Origin: Acidobacteriaceae bacterium
GTDB lineage: Bacteria; Acidobacteriota; Terriglobia; Terriglobales; Acidobacteriaceae
Direction: 5' to 3'
NCBI GenBank assembly: GCA_025462785.1
Contig: JAOAPG010000272.1
Coordinates: 1-20,197, forward strand
Length of the DNA: 20,197 bases
Positions within the stretch are counted from its first letter, which is position 1. Each line of letters starts with the position of its first letter. Under the pieces are notes generated by a model. It saw only the letters and a program-made list of their open reading frames with translations. It made no database searches and had not been told where the DNA came from. Below, piece by piece: positions 1 through 7,224 of this stretch. Position numbers and translations under genes: made by a program.

Positions 1-413
1 TCTCATATCCAGGAGAAGGCTGGGGCATAACAACAAACGGCCATGATCTCTTCATAAGCGACGGCACTCCGGACATCCGCGTTCTCGATCCAAACACGCT
101 CGCCGAAAAACGGCGCATCAGAGTTCACGACGGAACTACTCCGGTGACTAAATTGAATGAGCTGGAATTCGTGGAAGGAGAAATTTTTGCCAACGTCTGG
201 CAGACGGATCGAATCGCTCGTATCGCTCCGCAAACCGGCGAAGTCGTCGCGTGGATTGACCTCACCGGCCTTCTAAGTCCGGTGTATCGCCTCGGACCCG
301 ACGCCGTCTTGAACGGCATCGCTTACGATCCAGACAGAAAACGCATGTTTGTCACTGGTAAATTGTGGCCGACCCTGTTCGAGATCCGAGTCATCCCCAA
401 ACATCCTAAGTAG
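1..413 (+). CDS. Glutaminyl-peptide cyclotransferase, C-terminal part (5' end outside window)
   Basis: This frame is open from base 3 and encodes about 136 residues ending at TAG. It belongs to the plant/bacterial-type glutamine cyclotransferase family, which converts N-terminal Gln of peptides to pyroglutamate. The visible part begins with the family signature GEGWG (bases 12-26), followed by a segment reading SDGTPDIRVLDP and, further on, GEIFANVWQTDRIARI, NGIAYDP and FVTGKLWPTLFEI. These are the repeated beta-propeller strands of the family. A GTG codon at 144 could be mistaken for a start, but it is an internal Val, because the family homology runs upstream of it to the window edge. The gene lies about 100 bp upstream of the molybdenum hydroxylase genes on the same strand; no functional link is evident. 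The family call is confident; the length and start cannot be seen. Confidence 0.88.
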   Translation, partial: SYPGEGWGITTNGHDLFISDGTPDIRVLDPNTLAEKRRIRVHDGTTPVTKLNELEFVEGEIFANVWQTDRIARIAPQTGEVVAWIDLTGLLSPVYRLGPDAVLNGIAYDPDRKRMFVTGKLWPTLFEIRVIPKHPK

Positions 414-515
414 GCGTTCCGCCTCGCAGGAAGAAAACCCCAATGGCAACCAACCACTCTCCAGCAGTACAATGGACCCGCGATTCTTTCCACCATCCAA
501 ATTAAGGACGCCCAC

Positions 516-971
516 ATGGTTCATTTCAAAGTGAACGGAGTTGAACGCTCTTTCGACGGCGACCCAGAGATGCCATTGCTCTGGTATCTGCGCGACATCC
601 TCGGACTCACCGGCACAAAATTCGGTTGCGGCATGGCCCTCTGCGGCGCGTGCACCGTACACGAAAAGGGCAGCGCCATTCGCTCCTGCACCAAGCAAAT
701 GAGCACCATGGCTGGCGCCGACATCACCACCATCGAAGCCATCTCGGGTCAGGGACCGACCGCGGTGCAAAAAGTCTGGATCGAAACCAGCGTTCCTCAG
801 TGCGGATACTGCCAGCCCGGACAAATCATGCAGGCAGTCTCACTGCTTCACTCGAAACCGAGTCCTACCGATGACGATATTGATGCGGCCATGTCCGGCA
901 ACATTTGCCGATGCGGAACTTACCAGCGCATTCGCGCCGCGATCAAAGAAGCTGCGAAGGTGACCGCATGA
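516..971 (+). CDS. [2Fe-2S] small subunit of a molybdenum hydroxylase (isoquinoline 1-oxidoreductase alpha type)
   Basis: This is the 151-residue iron-sulfur subunit of a xanthine oxidase-family hydroxylase. It passes electrons from the molybdopterin site through two [2Fe-2S] clusters. The plant-ferredoxin-like cluster uses C38, C43, C46 and C58 (GCGMALCGAC, then SC). The second, helical cluster uses C96 and C99 (QCGYCQPGQ) and C131 and C133 (CRCG). The length is normal for the stand-alone subunit. The ATG at 516 is preceded by an AAGGA-type ribosome site about 6 bases upstream. Its stop overlaps the next gene's ATG by 4 bp (ATGA), so the two subunits should be translationally coupled. No FAD subunit is encoded next to it, as is typical of the isoquinoline oxidoreductase and membrane aldehyde dehydrogenase branch. 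The substrate cannot be deduced. Confidence 0.95.
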   Translation: MVHFKVNGVERSFDGDPEMPLLWYLRDILGLTGTKFGCGMALCGACTVHEKGSAIRSCTKQMSTMAGADITTIEAISGQGPTAVQKVWIETSVPQCGYCQPGQIMQAVSLLHSKPSPTDDDIDAAMSGNICRCGTYQRIRAAIKEAAKVTA

Positions 972-3223
972 TTACCATTGAAAATGTCAGCCGTCGCGGT
1001 TTTCTCCAGGGAGTTTTCTCAGCCGGAGCATTTGTCCTGTGTGCGCGCATCATTCCGCAGCCACTCTGGGCCGACGCGACTAGCGCAGGCAGTCCTATCG
1101 ATCTTGCAGCCCTGCACCCCAACATCTTCGTTGGCATTCACGCCGATGGCACGGGTTTCATCGACTCCCATCGCGCGGAGATGGGGAACGGAGTCCGCAC
1201 CAGTCTTCCCAGAATTTTGGCCGACGAACTCGACGCCGATTGGAATCGCGTCAAGGTAATCCAAGCTGACGGCGATGAAAGGTACGGCTCGCAGGACACT
1301 GACGGCTCGCACTCCGTCCGCGATTATTTCGACAGTCTGCGCGAAGCGGGAGCGACTGCCCGTTTAATGCTGGTGCGCGCCGCAGCCCAGCAGTGGGGAG
1401 TTCCGGAATCGCAGTGCGTCGCCGATCCCATTCACACCGTCTCGGACCGAAATTCAAATCGCAAACTTGAGTACGGAGAACTCGCGTCCCTCGCGGCGAA
1501 GCTTCCTGTCCCTAAGAAAGAAGAGCTGCAGCTAAAGTCGCCTGACTCATGGCGCTACATTGGAAAACCATCCACGGGATTCGATGCGGCGGATATTTGC
1601 ACCGGCAAACCGCTCTTCGGCATGGACGTGCGAGTCGACAACATGCTTTACGCGGCCATAGCCCATCCGCCTGTTCTCGGCGGAAAGGTCAAGTCGTGCG
1701 ATGACAAGGCCGCTCTGCAGGTCATCGGCGTAAAAAAGACAATTGCGATTGATCCCTTCAAGCCTCCGCATGCTTTTCAGCCTTTGGGTGGCGTGGCTGT
1801 CATCGCGGACAATACGTTCGCGGCATTCAAGGGACGCAAGAAGCTGAAAATCGAATGGGAGAACGCCAACAACAGCTCCTACACCTCTTCCGAGTACAAG
1901 AAGGAACTGCTCGCGACCGCGCATAAACCGGCCAAAGTCGTGCGCAACATCGGTGATGTCGATGCCGAGTTCGGTAAGGGCGGAAACATTATCGAGGCTT
2001 CGTACTTCGCTCCGCACCTCGCCCATGCTTCGATGGAACCTCCCGTGGCAGTGGCGGACGTGCGGGCGGACAAAGTTACAGTGTGGGCGCCGACGCAAAA
2101 TCCAGTGGGTGTGCAGGAAGAAGTAGCGAAGGCACTTGGCATTAAGAAAGAAGATGTAACGTGTCACATGACTTTCCTGGGCGGCGGCTTCGGACGTAAG
2201 TCGAAACCAGACTACGCGGTGGAAGCAGCAGTCCTCTCCAAGAAAACGGGCCGACCAGTCAAGGTAGTTTGGAGCCGCGAAGACGACATCAAGTTCGACT
2301 ACTACCATTCCGTCGCGGGCATGTACATAAAAGCATCCGTCGATGAGAAGGGGAAGCCTAAAGCGTGGTTGCAGAGATCGGCATTCCCTCCCATTGGGTC
2401 TAGCTTCACGGCAAATACTGTGTATGGCGACGACGGCGAGATGGCGATGGGGTGGTCGGCGCTTCCCTTCGAGGTCCCCAATTTCCGCGCGGAGAACGGC
2501 GAAGCGCAGGCACACATTCGCATCGGATGGCTGCGATCGGTAGCGAATATCTACCATGCGTTTGCAGTTCAATCCTTCGCGAATGAACTTGCGCACGCGG
2601 CGAATCGTGATTCTCTGGATTATTTGCTTGAGCTGATTGGCTCGCCGCGAACAGTAGACGTCGGAAAAACCGACGACGACGAAGAAACCGTAAAAAAATA
2701 TCCCTATGACATCGGGCGCTTGCGTCATGTCACTGAGCTAGCCGCCGAAAAAGCCGGCTGGGGCAAGAAGCAATCGGGCAAAGGATACGGCATGGGCATT
2801 GCCGTTCACCGCAGCTTCTACACCTACGTGGCAACGGTCGTAGAAGTTGAAGTCGACGACAAAGGCACCATCAGCATTCCCCAGGTCCACACCGCACTCG
2901 ATGCTGGAATCGTCGTGAACCCTGAAATGGTGCGCCAGCAATTTGAAGGCGCTGCGGTGTTCGGCACCAGCATCGCGCGCACCGGAGAGATTACGGCGAC
3001 AAAGGGCGTCGTAGATCAATCCAACTTCAACGACTACCAAATCGCCCGGATGAATGACGCACCGCGCAAGACCGATATTCACATTGTCGAAAGCAGCGCT
3101 CCACCAGCGGGGGTTGGTGAGCCGGGAGTGCCTCCGTTCGCACCAGCGCTCTGCAACGCCATATTTGCTGCCACTGGCAAGCGGGTTCGCGAACTGCCGC
3201 TAACGCGAAACGGATTCGCGTGA
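968..3223 (+). CDS. Tat-exported molybdopterin-binding large subunit of a molybdenum hydroxylase (isoquinoline 1-oxidoreductase beta type)
   Basis: This 751-residue protein should bind the molybdopterin cytosine dinucleotide cofactor and carry the hydroxylase or aldehyde oxidase active site. The N-terminus has a twin-arginine signal (SRRGFLQG, R9-R10, then a hydrophobic stretch), so the assembled dimer probably acts in the periplasm with the small subunit exported alongside. Features in order: the IorB-like EMGNGVRTSLPRILADELD segment near residues 71-89; the Mo-cofactor segment FLGGGFGRK near 403-411; and GVGEPGVPPFAPA near the C-terminus, where E718 aligns with the catalytic Glu of the family. 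The start at 968 is preferred over an in-frame ATG at 905: it has an AAGGTG ribosome site 5 bases upstream, overlaps the small subunit as ATGA, and puts the Tat signal at the terminus. A cytochrome c subunit, found with some relatives, is not adjacent. The substrate is unknown. Confidence 0.94.
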   Translation: MITIENVSRRGFLQGVFSAGAFVLCARIIPQPLWADATSAGSPIDLAALHPNIFVGIHADGTGFIDSHRAEMGNGVRTSLPRILADELDADWNRVKVIQADGDERYGSQDTDGSHSVRDYFDSLREAGATARLMLVRAAAQQWGVPESQCVADPIHTVSDRNSNRKLEYGELASLAAKLPVPKKEELQLKSPDSWRYIGKPSTGFDAADICTGKPLFGMDVRVDNMLYAAIAHPPVLGGKVKSCDDKAALQVIGVKKTIAIDPFKPPHAFQPLGGVAVIADNTFAAFKGRKKLKIEWENANNSSYTSSEYKKELLATAHKPAKVVRNIGDVDAEFGKGGNIIEASYFAPHLAHASMEPPVAVADVRADKVTVWAPTQNPVGVQEEVAKALGIKKEDVTCHMTFLGGGFGRKSKPDYAVEAAVLSKKTGRPVKVVWSREDDIKFDYYHSVAGMYIKASVDEKGKPKAWLQRSAFPPIGSSFTANTVYGDDGEMAMGWSALPFEVPNFRAENGEAQAHIRIGWLRSVANIYHAFAVQSFANELAHAANRDSLDYLLELIGSPRTVDVGKTDDDEETVKKYPYDIGRLRHVTELAAEKAGWGKKQSGKGYGMGIAVHRSFYTYVATVVEVEVDDKGTISIPQVHTALDAGIVVNPEMVRQQFEGAAVFGTSIARTGEITATKGVVDQSNFNDYQIARMNDAPRKTDIHIVESSAPPAGVGEPGVPPFAPALCNAIFAATGKRVRELPLTRNGFA

Positions 3224-3251
3224 AGACACCCTACGTAGGTCCAACGCGCGC

Positions 3252-4298
3252 GTGGTAGTCCAGGGAAACGTTCTGCTCGCGCCGCTCACCACTCTCAAGG
3301 TGGGCGGCCCCGCGCGTTATTTTGTCGAAGCAAAAACCATTTCCGAAGTTCAGGAAGCCGTCGAGTTTGCCCGAGCGAATAATCTGCCGCTCTTTGTTCT
3401 TGGAGTCGGAAGCAATTTAGTCGTCTCGGATGCGGGCTGGCCCGGACTCGTGCTGAAGATCGCGGTCTCCGGGATCGAACAACGCGAACAGAATGGCAAA
3501 ACATTTTTTGACGTCGGTGCTGGTGAAGAGTGGGACCGATTCGTTGCCCGCGCCGTTTCCGCGAACTTCGCCGGCGTTGAATGCCTCAGCGGGATTCCCG
3601 GCAGCGTAGGCGGAACTCCCGTGCAGAATGTTGGAGCCTACGGACAGGAAGTTGCCGAGACCATCCATTCCGTCCTCGCGCTCGATCTTCAAGACAATCA
3701 GCTACACGAGATGCCGGCTGCTGACTGCGAATTCCGTTATCGCACCAGCATCTTCAACACCACAGAAAAAGGCCGCTACCTGATCGTTCGTGTGACCTAT
3801 GCGCTTACATGCGGCGGCAAGCCACGACTCGGGTACGCCGATCTGAAAAAACATTTTGTAGGCTGGAAGGAAACGCCGGCGTTTTCTGATGTGAGAGAAG
3901 CCGTCCGAAAAATCCGCGCCAGCAAAGGAATGCTGATTGTCCCAGGTGACGACGACTGCCGCAGCGCCGGATCGTTCTTTAAGAATCCAATTCTCTCCAG
4001 CGACCAATACGACCACCTCACAAAAGCCGCGGCCGAAAAGAATCTGCAAGTCCCCAGTTATCCCGCACTCGAAGCCCAAAGAAAAGTCTCAGCCGCATGG
4101 TTGGTCGAGCACTCCGGATTCAGCAAAGGCTACACCAGCGGACGAGTAGGGATCTCGCGCAAACACGCTCTAGCGATCGTGAATCGCGATCAGGCGAGGG
4201 CAGCAGATGTGCTGGCCTTCAAAGAAGAAATCCAAAACCGCATTGAAGAAATCTGGGGAGTTAAGTTGGAACCAGAGCCAGTATTTATAGGCTTTTAG
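3252..4298 (+). CDS. murB: UDP-N-acetylenolpyruvoylglucosamine reductase MurB
   Basis: MurB is the cytoplasmic FAD enzyme that reduces UDP-GlcNAc-enolpyruvate to UDP-MurNAc in peptidoglycan precursor synthesis. The 348-residue protein opens with PLTTLKVGGPARYFVEA and carries the FAD-binding GVGSNLVVSD and SGIPGSVGGTPVQNVGAYG. It has the YRTS loop and SAGSFFKNP, which contains the catalytic Ser, and ends with LEPEPVFIGF, like the type I (E. coli) enzyme; its length fits that type. The GTG at 3252 is the only sensible start, 28 bp after the molybdenum hydroxylase stop, and its ribosome site (TAGGT) is weak. It may be read with the upstream genes, although the functions are unrelated. The TAG stop falls inside the first unit of a heptamer tandem repeat. 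Confidence 0.97.
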   Translation: MVVQGNVLLAPLTTLKVGGPARYFVEAKTISEVQEAVEFARANNLPLFVLGVGSNLVVSDAGWPGLVLKIAVSGIEQREQNGKTFFDVGAGEEWDRFVARAVSANFAGVECLSGIPGSVGGTPVQNVGAYGQEVAETIHSVLALDLQDNQLHEMPAADCEFRYRTSIFNTTEKGRYLIVRVTYALTCGGKPRLGYADLKKHFVGWKETPAFSDVREAVRKIRASKGMLIVPGDDDCRSAGSFFKNPILSSDQYDHLTKAAAEKNLQVPSYPALEAQRKVSAAWLVEHSGFSKGYTSGRVGISRKHALAIVNRDQARAADVLAFKEEIQNRIEEIWGVKLEPEPVFIGF

Positions 4299-4360
4299 CT
4301 TTTAGCTTTTAGCTTTTAGCTTTTAGCTTTTAGCGTTTAGCTTCTAGGGTTTAGCTTCTA
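4291..4360. repeat. Heptanucleotide tandem repeat, ten units, overlapping the murB stop codon
   Basis: Read from 4291, the sequence is six perfect copies of GCTTTTA (4291-4332) followed by four diverged copies (GCGTTTA, GCTTCTA, GGGTTTA, GCTTCTA) up to 4360. The first unit supplies the TAG stop of murB. It fills most of the space between convergent murB and the uracil-DNA glycosylase gene. No hairpin or U-run terminator is obvious. The perfect copies adjoining the gene and the decayed copies on the far side look like slippage-driven expansion. Confidence 0.95.
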
Positions 4361-4413
4361 GGGTTGCCCGTGTGGCCCGTCCTTGTCCGCCGATGTTGAC
4401 TTTGAATCCGCCC

Positions 4414-5133
4414 CTACATTGTTAGCAGTTTCGCTTCTTTAAAGACCTTCACGAACATCTCTTTCGTCAGCTTTCCCGTCTGCGTATTCTGGTTGGACGG
4501 ATGATAGGTGGCCAGCAAAACTTTCCCGTCCGGCATTTCGTACTTGGCTCCGTGCTTAAACACATACTCTTTACGGCTCGCAAGTTGGCCCCGCCTCTTC
4601 AAATAATTTAGATACGCATCGAAGGCGATCTTTCCCAGCGCCACTATGACTCGCAAATTCTTGTATCCCTCCATCTCACGGTCGAGATAGGACGAGCAAT
4701 TCACCAATTCTTGCGGGAGCGGCTTATTGTCCGGAGGAGCGCAACGCGCCGCGGCTGTGATGTACAAGTCTATTAATTCCAGTCCATCGCCGCGATCAGT
4801 CGCATTGGGCTGATTCGCGAAGCCAGTCTCGTACAGAACGGGATACATGAACTTTCCGGAAGCGTCGCCGGTGAAGGGTCTTCCCGTACGATTCGATCCG
4901 TGCGCACCCGGAGCCAGCCCGAGCACCAAAACACGCGCCTCAGGATCGCCGAATCCTGGAACCGGCTTTCCCCAATATTCGGACTCGCGATAGGCGCGGC
5001 GCTTCTCGCGAGCAACCATCTCGCGGTAAGCCACCAGCCGCGGACAGCGCGTACAAGCGACGACCTCGGAATTCAGCTTTCGTAGCCAGCGCGGCTCGAC
5101 TCGCTCTTCATTCAAGGCTTTGAGTATTCCCAC
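4414..5133 (-). CDS. Uracil-DNA glycosylase, iron-sulfur type, family 5 (UDGb)-like
   Basis: This 239-residue DNA repair enzyme excises uracil (and, in family 5, other deaminated bases) from DNA. Motif A reads GLAPGAHGSNRTGRPF (residues 72-87). The Leu after Gly and the NRTGRPF tail match family 5; family 4 has GEAPG with an acidic residue. The C-terminal motif is HPSNQNTQTG at 211-220. Four cysteines, C27, C30 (CTRC), C131 and C146, are placed to bind a [4Fe-4S] cluster. The start is GTG at 5133 with only a weak ribosome site, so a nearby alternative start cannot be excluded. It is convergent with murB and 56 bp downstream of the dioxygenase gene on the same strand. The superfamily is certain; the family 4 versus 5 choice rests on motif A. 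Confidence 0.92.
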   Translation of the reverse strand: MGILKALNEERVEPRWLRKLNSEVVACTRCPRLVAYREMVAREKRRAYRESEYWGKPVPGFGDPEARVLVLGLAPGAHGSNRTGRPFTGDASGKFMYPVLYETGFANQPNATDRGDGLELIDLYITAAARCAPPDNKPLPQELVNCSSYLDREMEGYKNLRVIVALGKIAFDAYLNYLKRRGQLASRKEYVFKHGAKYEMPDGKVLLATYHPSNQNTQTGKLTKEMFVKVFKEAKLLTM

Positions 5134-5189
5134 CGGTCCAGAATATTACAAAGCCCTCACTGCTAATAAGCGACGCCAGACAAATGCAT

Positions 5190-5993
5190 TTACCCAAACT
5201 GGTAAGCTGACACCGTCGCACCCATCACCCGGTCACTGAAGATCTTCCGCCCAACATCTTCTCCTGCAGCTCCTGCTGCCACCATCAGTGGAATAAGGTG
5301 CTCTTCCCGCGGATGGGACTGGCGAGCTGCCGGAGCATTCTGCCACTGCGCCAGCTCCTCATTCCTGGTCTTCGCATCCCCTGTAACCGCACCAGTCAAC
5401 CAAGTATCGAATGTATCCGATGGCCCCTGCGCGGCTCCTCCAAATCCCCTCATGTTGTGATAGCTCATTCCACTCCCCACGATCAGCACACGCTCATTTC
5501 GCAACTTGGATAGAGCTTCTCCAACGCGAATGTGCGCCGCGGGATCTAGCGCAGCCCGCAACGACAACTGAACAATCGGAACATCAGCATTCGGATAAAT
5601 TAATTTGAAGGGAATAAAAACGCCATGATCGAACCCACGCTCAGCGTCTAAGCGCGAGGTGATGCCCGCATTCCCAAGCAACTCACGGACTCGATGCGCC
5701 AGTGTAGGAGATCCCGGCGCAAGGTATTTCAATTCGTAAGTGTGAGGCGGAAAACCAGAGTAGTCGTAGATCAACGGTGGCCGGGCATTGCTTGCGACCG
5801 TAAACTCGTCTCGTTCCCAATGACCGGATATCACGACGACGGCCTTGGGCTTTTCACCTATCGATGCACCCAGGCCGCGCAACCACGCCGCCATCTTGTC
5901 CCAAGTGCCCGGAGGATTCCAATCCATAAAGAAGCACGGCCCCCCGCCGTGGGGTATGTACAGCGTGGGTAGAGCGCTCCTCCGGTCGTTCAT
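5190..5993 (-). CDS. ygiD: Extradiol aromatic ring-opening dioxygenase, DODA/YgiD type
   Basis: This 267-residue protein belongs to the class III extradiol (LigB-fold) family related to plant DOPA 4,5-dioxygenase and E. coli YgiD, which open catechol-type rings. Metal-site candidates are H15 (PHGGGPCFFM), H58 (SGHWE), H123 (FDHGVFIP) and H179 (SGMSYHN), with H232 in SHPREEHLIPL near the active site. The ATG at 5993 is preferred to the in-frame ATG at 6041. The latter would add 16 residues foreign to the family and overlap the DoxX gene, whereas 5993 has a GGTGGA element upstream. It starts 19 bp after the DoxX stop, so it is probably the third gene of the azoR-doxX-dioxygenase operon. That company suggests a role in disposing of catechols or quinols; the real substrate is unknown. 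Confidence 0.92.
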   Translation of the reverse strand: MNDRRSALPTLYIPHGGGPCFFMDWNPPGTWDKMAAWLRGLGASIGEKPKAVVVISGHWERDEFTVASNARPPLIYDYSGFPPHTYELKYLAPGSPTLAHRVRELLGNAGITSRLDAERGFDHGVFIPFKLIYPNADVPIVQLSLRAALDPAAHIRVGEALSKLRNERVLIVGSGMSYHNMRGFGGAAQGPSDTFDTWLTGAVTGDAKTRNEELAQWQNAPAARQSHPREEHLIPLMVAAGAAGEDVGRKIFSDRVMGATVSAYQFG

Positions 5994-6012
5994 AGAATGC
6001 CGTCCACCATTA

Positions 6013-6432
6013 TTAGAAAGCCGCACGCCGCTTCCATGCAATGGTAGACGTGATCACAAGCAGCACGACCGCCGGCGTCGGGTTCCCTCCTACTACCAGC
6101 GCATGCGCAAACAACGCGCCGAGCATCGTGCACGCCAACAATGCCGCTCCATAAAACGTCATTCTCGGAATCACCAACAAAATCGCTCCAGCGATTTCGA
6201 TCGTGCCGGTCACGTAGCGAAACCACTGTCCCAGGCCAAGCTTGCCGAACAGCGCCACCATCGCAGGAACGCCCGCCCATTTCGAGCTTCCTGCCGCGAG
6301 GAAAGCCGCGGCGGCCAAGACCTGCAGTATCCAAAGTACAATGTTCCACGATTTCGAAACTCCGTCGACTCGACTCTGTGTGGAACGTAGATCTCTCGAA
6401 GTAATCTCAGTTGAAACAGATTTGCTCGACAT
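6013..6432 (-). CDS. DoxX-like integral membrane protein
   Basis: This is a 139-residue protein with a polar N-terminal tail of about 28 residues and then four hydrophobic segments, the DoxX family layout. Recognisable pieces are FLAAGSSKWAG after the first segment, the GQWFRYVTGTIEIAGAILL segment in the middle, and the RMTFYGAALLACTMLGALFAHAL stretch. DoxX-like proteins commonly sit beside oxidoreductases in thiol, quinone or aromatic metabolism, but their biochemical role is mostly undefined. A strong GAAGGAG ribosome site precedes the ATG at 6432. It lies 41 bp after azoR and 19 bp before the dioxygenase gene on the same strand, so co-transcription is likely. Confidence 0.88.
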   Translation of the reverse strand: MSSKSVSTEITSRDLRSTQSRVDGVSKSWNIVLWILQVLAAAAFLAAGSSKWAGVPAMVALFGKLGLGQWFRYVTGTIEIAGAILLVIPRMTFYGAALLACTMLGALFAHALVVGGNPTPAVVLLVITSTIAWKRRAAF

Positions 6433-6473
6433 GTTTTCTCCTTCAGAAAATTTGTTGTGATTCCAAACAGTTC

Positions 6474-7085
6474 TTACTGCGCCGCTACCAGATGAATTTG
6501 CTCCAGTGCCGCAGTTTTGGAAGGTGCAGCCAGCTCTCCGCCGGGACGCTGATTTTCGGCGTGAATAAACGTATTATCGATCGCTCCAATAAAGCCGAGA
6601 ATGTGCCGCAGATACGGCTCCTGAAAATCGGCCTGTGCCCTCGGCGATCCCGCAGCATAAGAACCGCCACGCGATGTGATGATGACGATCTTCTTTCCCG
6701 TAAACAGACCTTGTGGCCCGTTCGCGTCGTAGGCGAAAGTCTTGCCAATGCGTACCACCTGATCAATCCACGCCTTAAGCGTCCACGGCAAGCTGAAGTT
6801 GTACATCGGCACGCCAATCACAACCGTGTCCGCGGCAAATAGCTCGGCGATCAGAGTGTCAGAGATCGCGAGCACTTCGCGCTGTTCTGGCGTCAGTTTG
6901 GATGGATCTGAGTGAACTGCATACGTCCATTCATCCGTAATCAGTGGTAGCGGAGTCTTGGCCAAATCCCTGACCACCACTTCGCCGCCGGGATTCTCCC
7001 TCTTCCATTCCTCCGTAAATTGCGCCGTCAGTTCGCGCGACACCGAACTCAGCCGCGCACTCGAATCAATTTGCAGCAATCTCAT
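6474..7085 (-). CDS. azoR: FMN-dependent NADH-azoreductase / quinone reductase AzoR
   Basis: This 203-residue flavodoxin-fold protein reduces azo bonds and quinones by two-electron transfer from NAD(P)H. The FMN phosphate loop is near the N-terminus (DSSARLSSVS). FMN-ring contacts are PMYNFSLPWTLKAWID around residues 94-109 and TSRGGSY around 138-144. C-terminal HILGFIGA matches the family, as does the length. The ATG at 7085 has a strong GAGGAGG ribosome site 5 bases upstream. It heads the operon with the DoxX-like and dioxygenase genes and is divergent from an HxlR-type regulator across a 118-140 bp spacer. The arrangement resembles azoreductases controlled by YodB-like regulators; induction by quinones or electrophiles is inference. 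Confidence 0.95.
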   Translation of the reverse strand: MRLLQIDSSARLSSVSRELTAQFTEEWKRENPGGEVVVRDLAKTPLPLITDEWTYAVHSDPSKLTPEQREVLAISDTLIAELFAADTVVIGVPMYNFSLPWTLKAWIDQVVRIGKTFAYDANGPQGLFTGKKIVIITSRGGSYAAGSPRAQADFQEPYLRHILGFIGAIDNTFIHAENQRPGGELAAPSKTAALEQIHLVAAQ

Positions 7086-7146
7086 AAATCCTCCTCAGGA
7101 CGTTCGCGTGGTACCCATGAACAGATGACTTAAACGCCATCTTGGT

Positions 7147-7200
7147 TACTTTAAATAACTAGTATGTTTTGTAAAGTAGGAACTTTCAAATAACTTAGTT
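7147..7200. promoter_or_regulatory. Two related operator-like dyads between azoR and the HxlR-type gene
   Basis: The first dyad is TACT-N10-AGTA (7147-7164); the second is AACT-N12-AGTT (7181-7200). They are also near-direct repeats of each other: ACTTT(C)AAATAACT(T)AGT occurs at 7148-7163 and 7182-7199. A further 7-bp inverted repeat, TACTTTA (7147-7153) with TAAAGTA (7172-7178), links them. The second dyad abuts the TATAAT at 7200-7205. Position and similarity to the TACT...AGTA half-sites reported for YodB-type regulators suggest binding sites for the divergently encoded HxlR protein. Binding is inference. Confidence 0.6.
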
Positions 7201-7205
7201 ATAAT
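7178..7205 (+). promoter_or_regulatory. Probable promoter of the HxlR-type regulator
   Basis: A perfect -10 hexamer TATAAT lies at 7200-7205. The sequence 16 bp upstream (AGGAAC at 7178-7183) is only a weak -35, as expected of a promoter overlapped by an operator. Initiation about 7 bp downstream (around 7212) would give a leader that begins at the GAGG ribosome site (7212-7215) of the ATG at 7225. The ATG at 7204 overlaps the -10 hexamer and so should not be transcribed as a start. Confidence 0.5.
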
Positions 7206-7224
7206 GAACGTGAGGATAAACGCC

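Noticed and set aside
273..824. Antisense open frame of 183 codons spanning the cyclotransferase end and the Fe-S subunit
   Set aside because: It is opposite two genes with clear family motifs and shows no motif of its own.
1547..2728. Long antisense open frame (393 codons) opposite the molybdopterin subunit gene
   Set aside because: It lies entirely opposite a well-supported gene, its translation is rich in Arg, Cys and His with no recognisable domain, and it is explained by codon bias of the sense gene.
4340..4365. Telomere-like TTTAGGG repeats
   Set aside because: Only one or two diverged units of the murB heptamer array resemble it; the array itself is GCTTTTA.
6411..6842. Open frame of 143 codons on the + strand opposite azoR
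   Set aside because: azoR has complete FMN motifs and a strong ribosome site; the opposite frame has neither.
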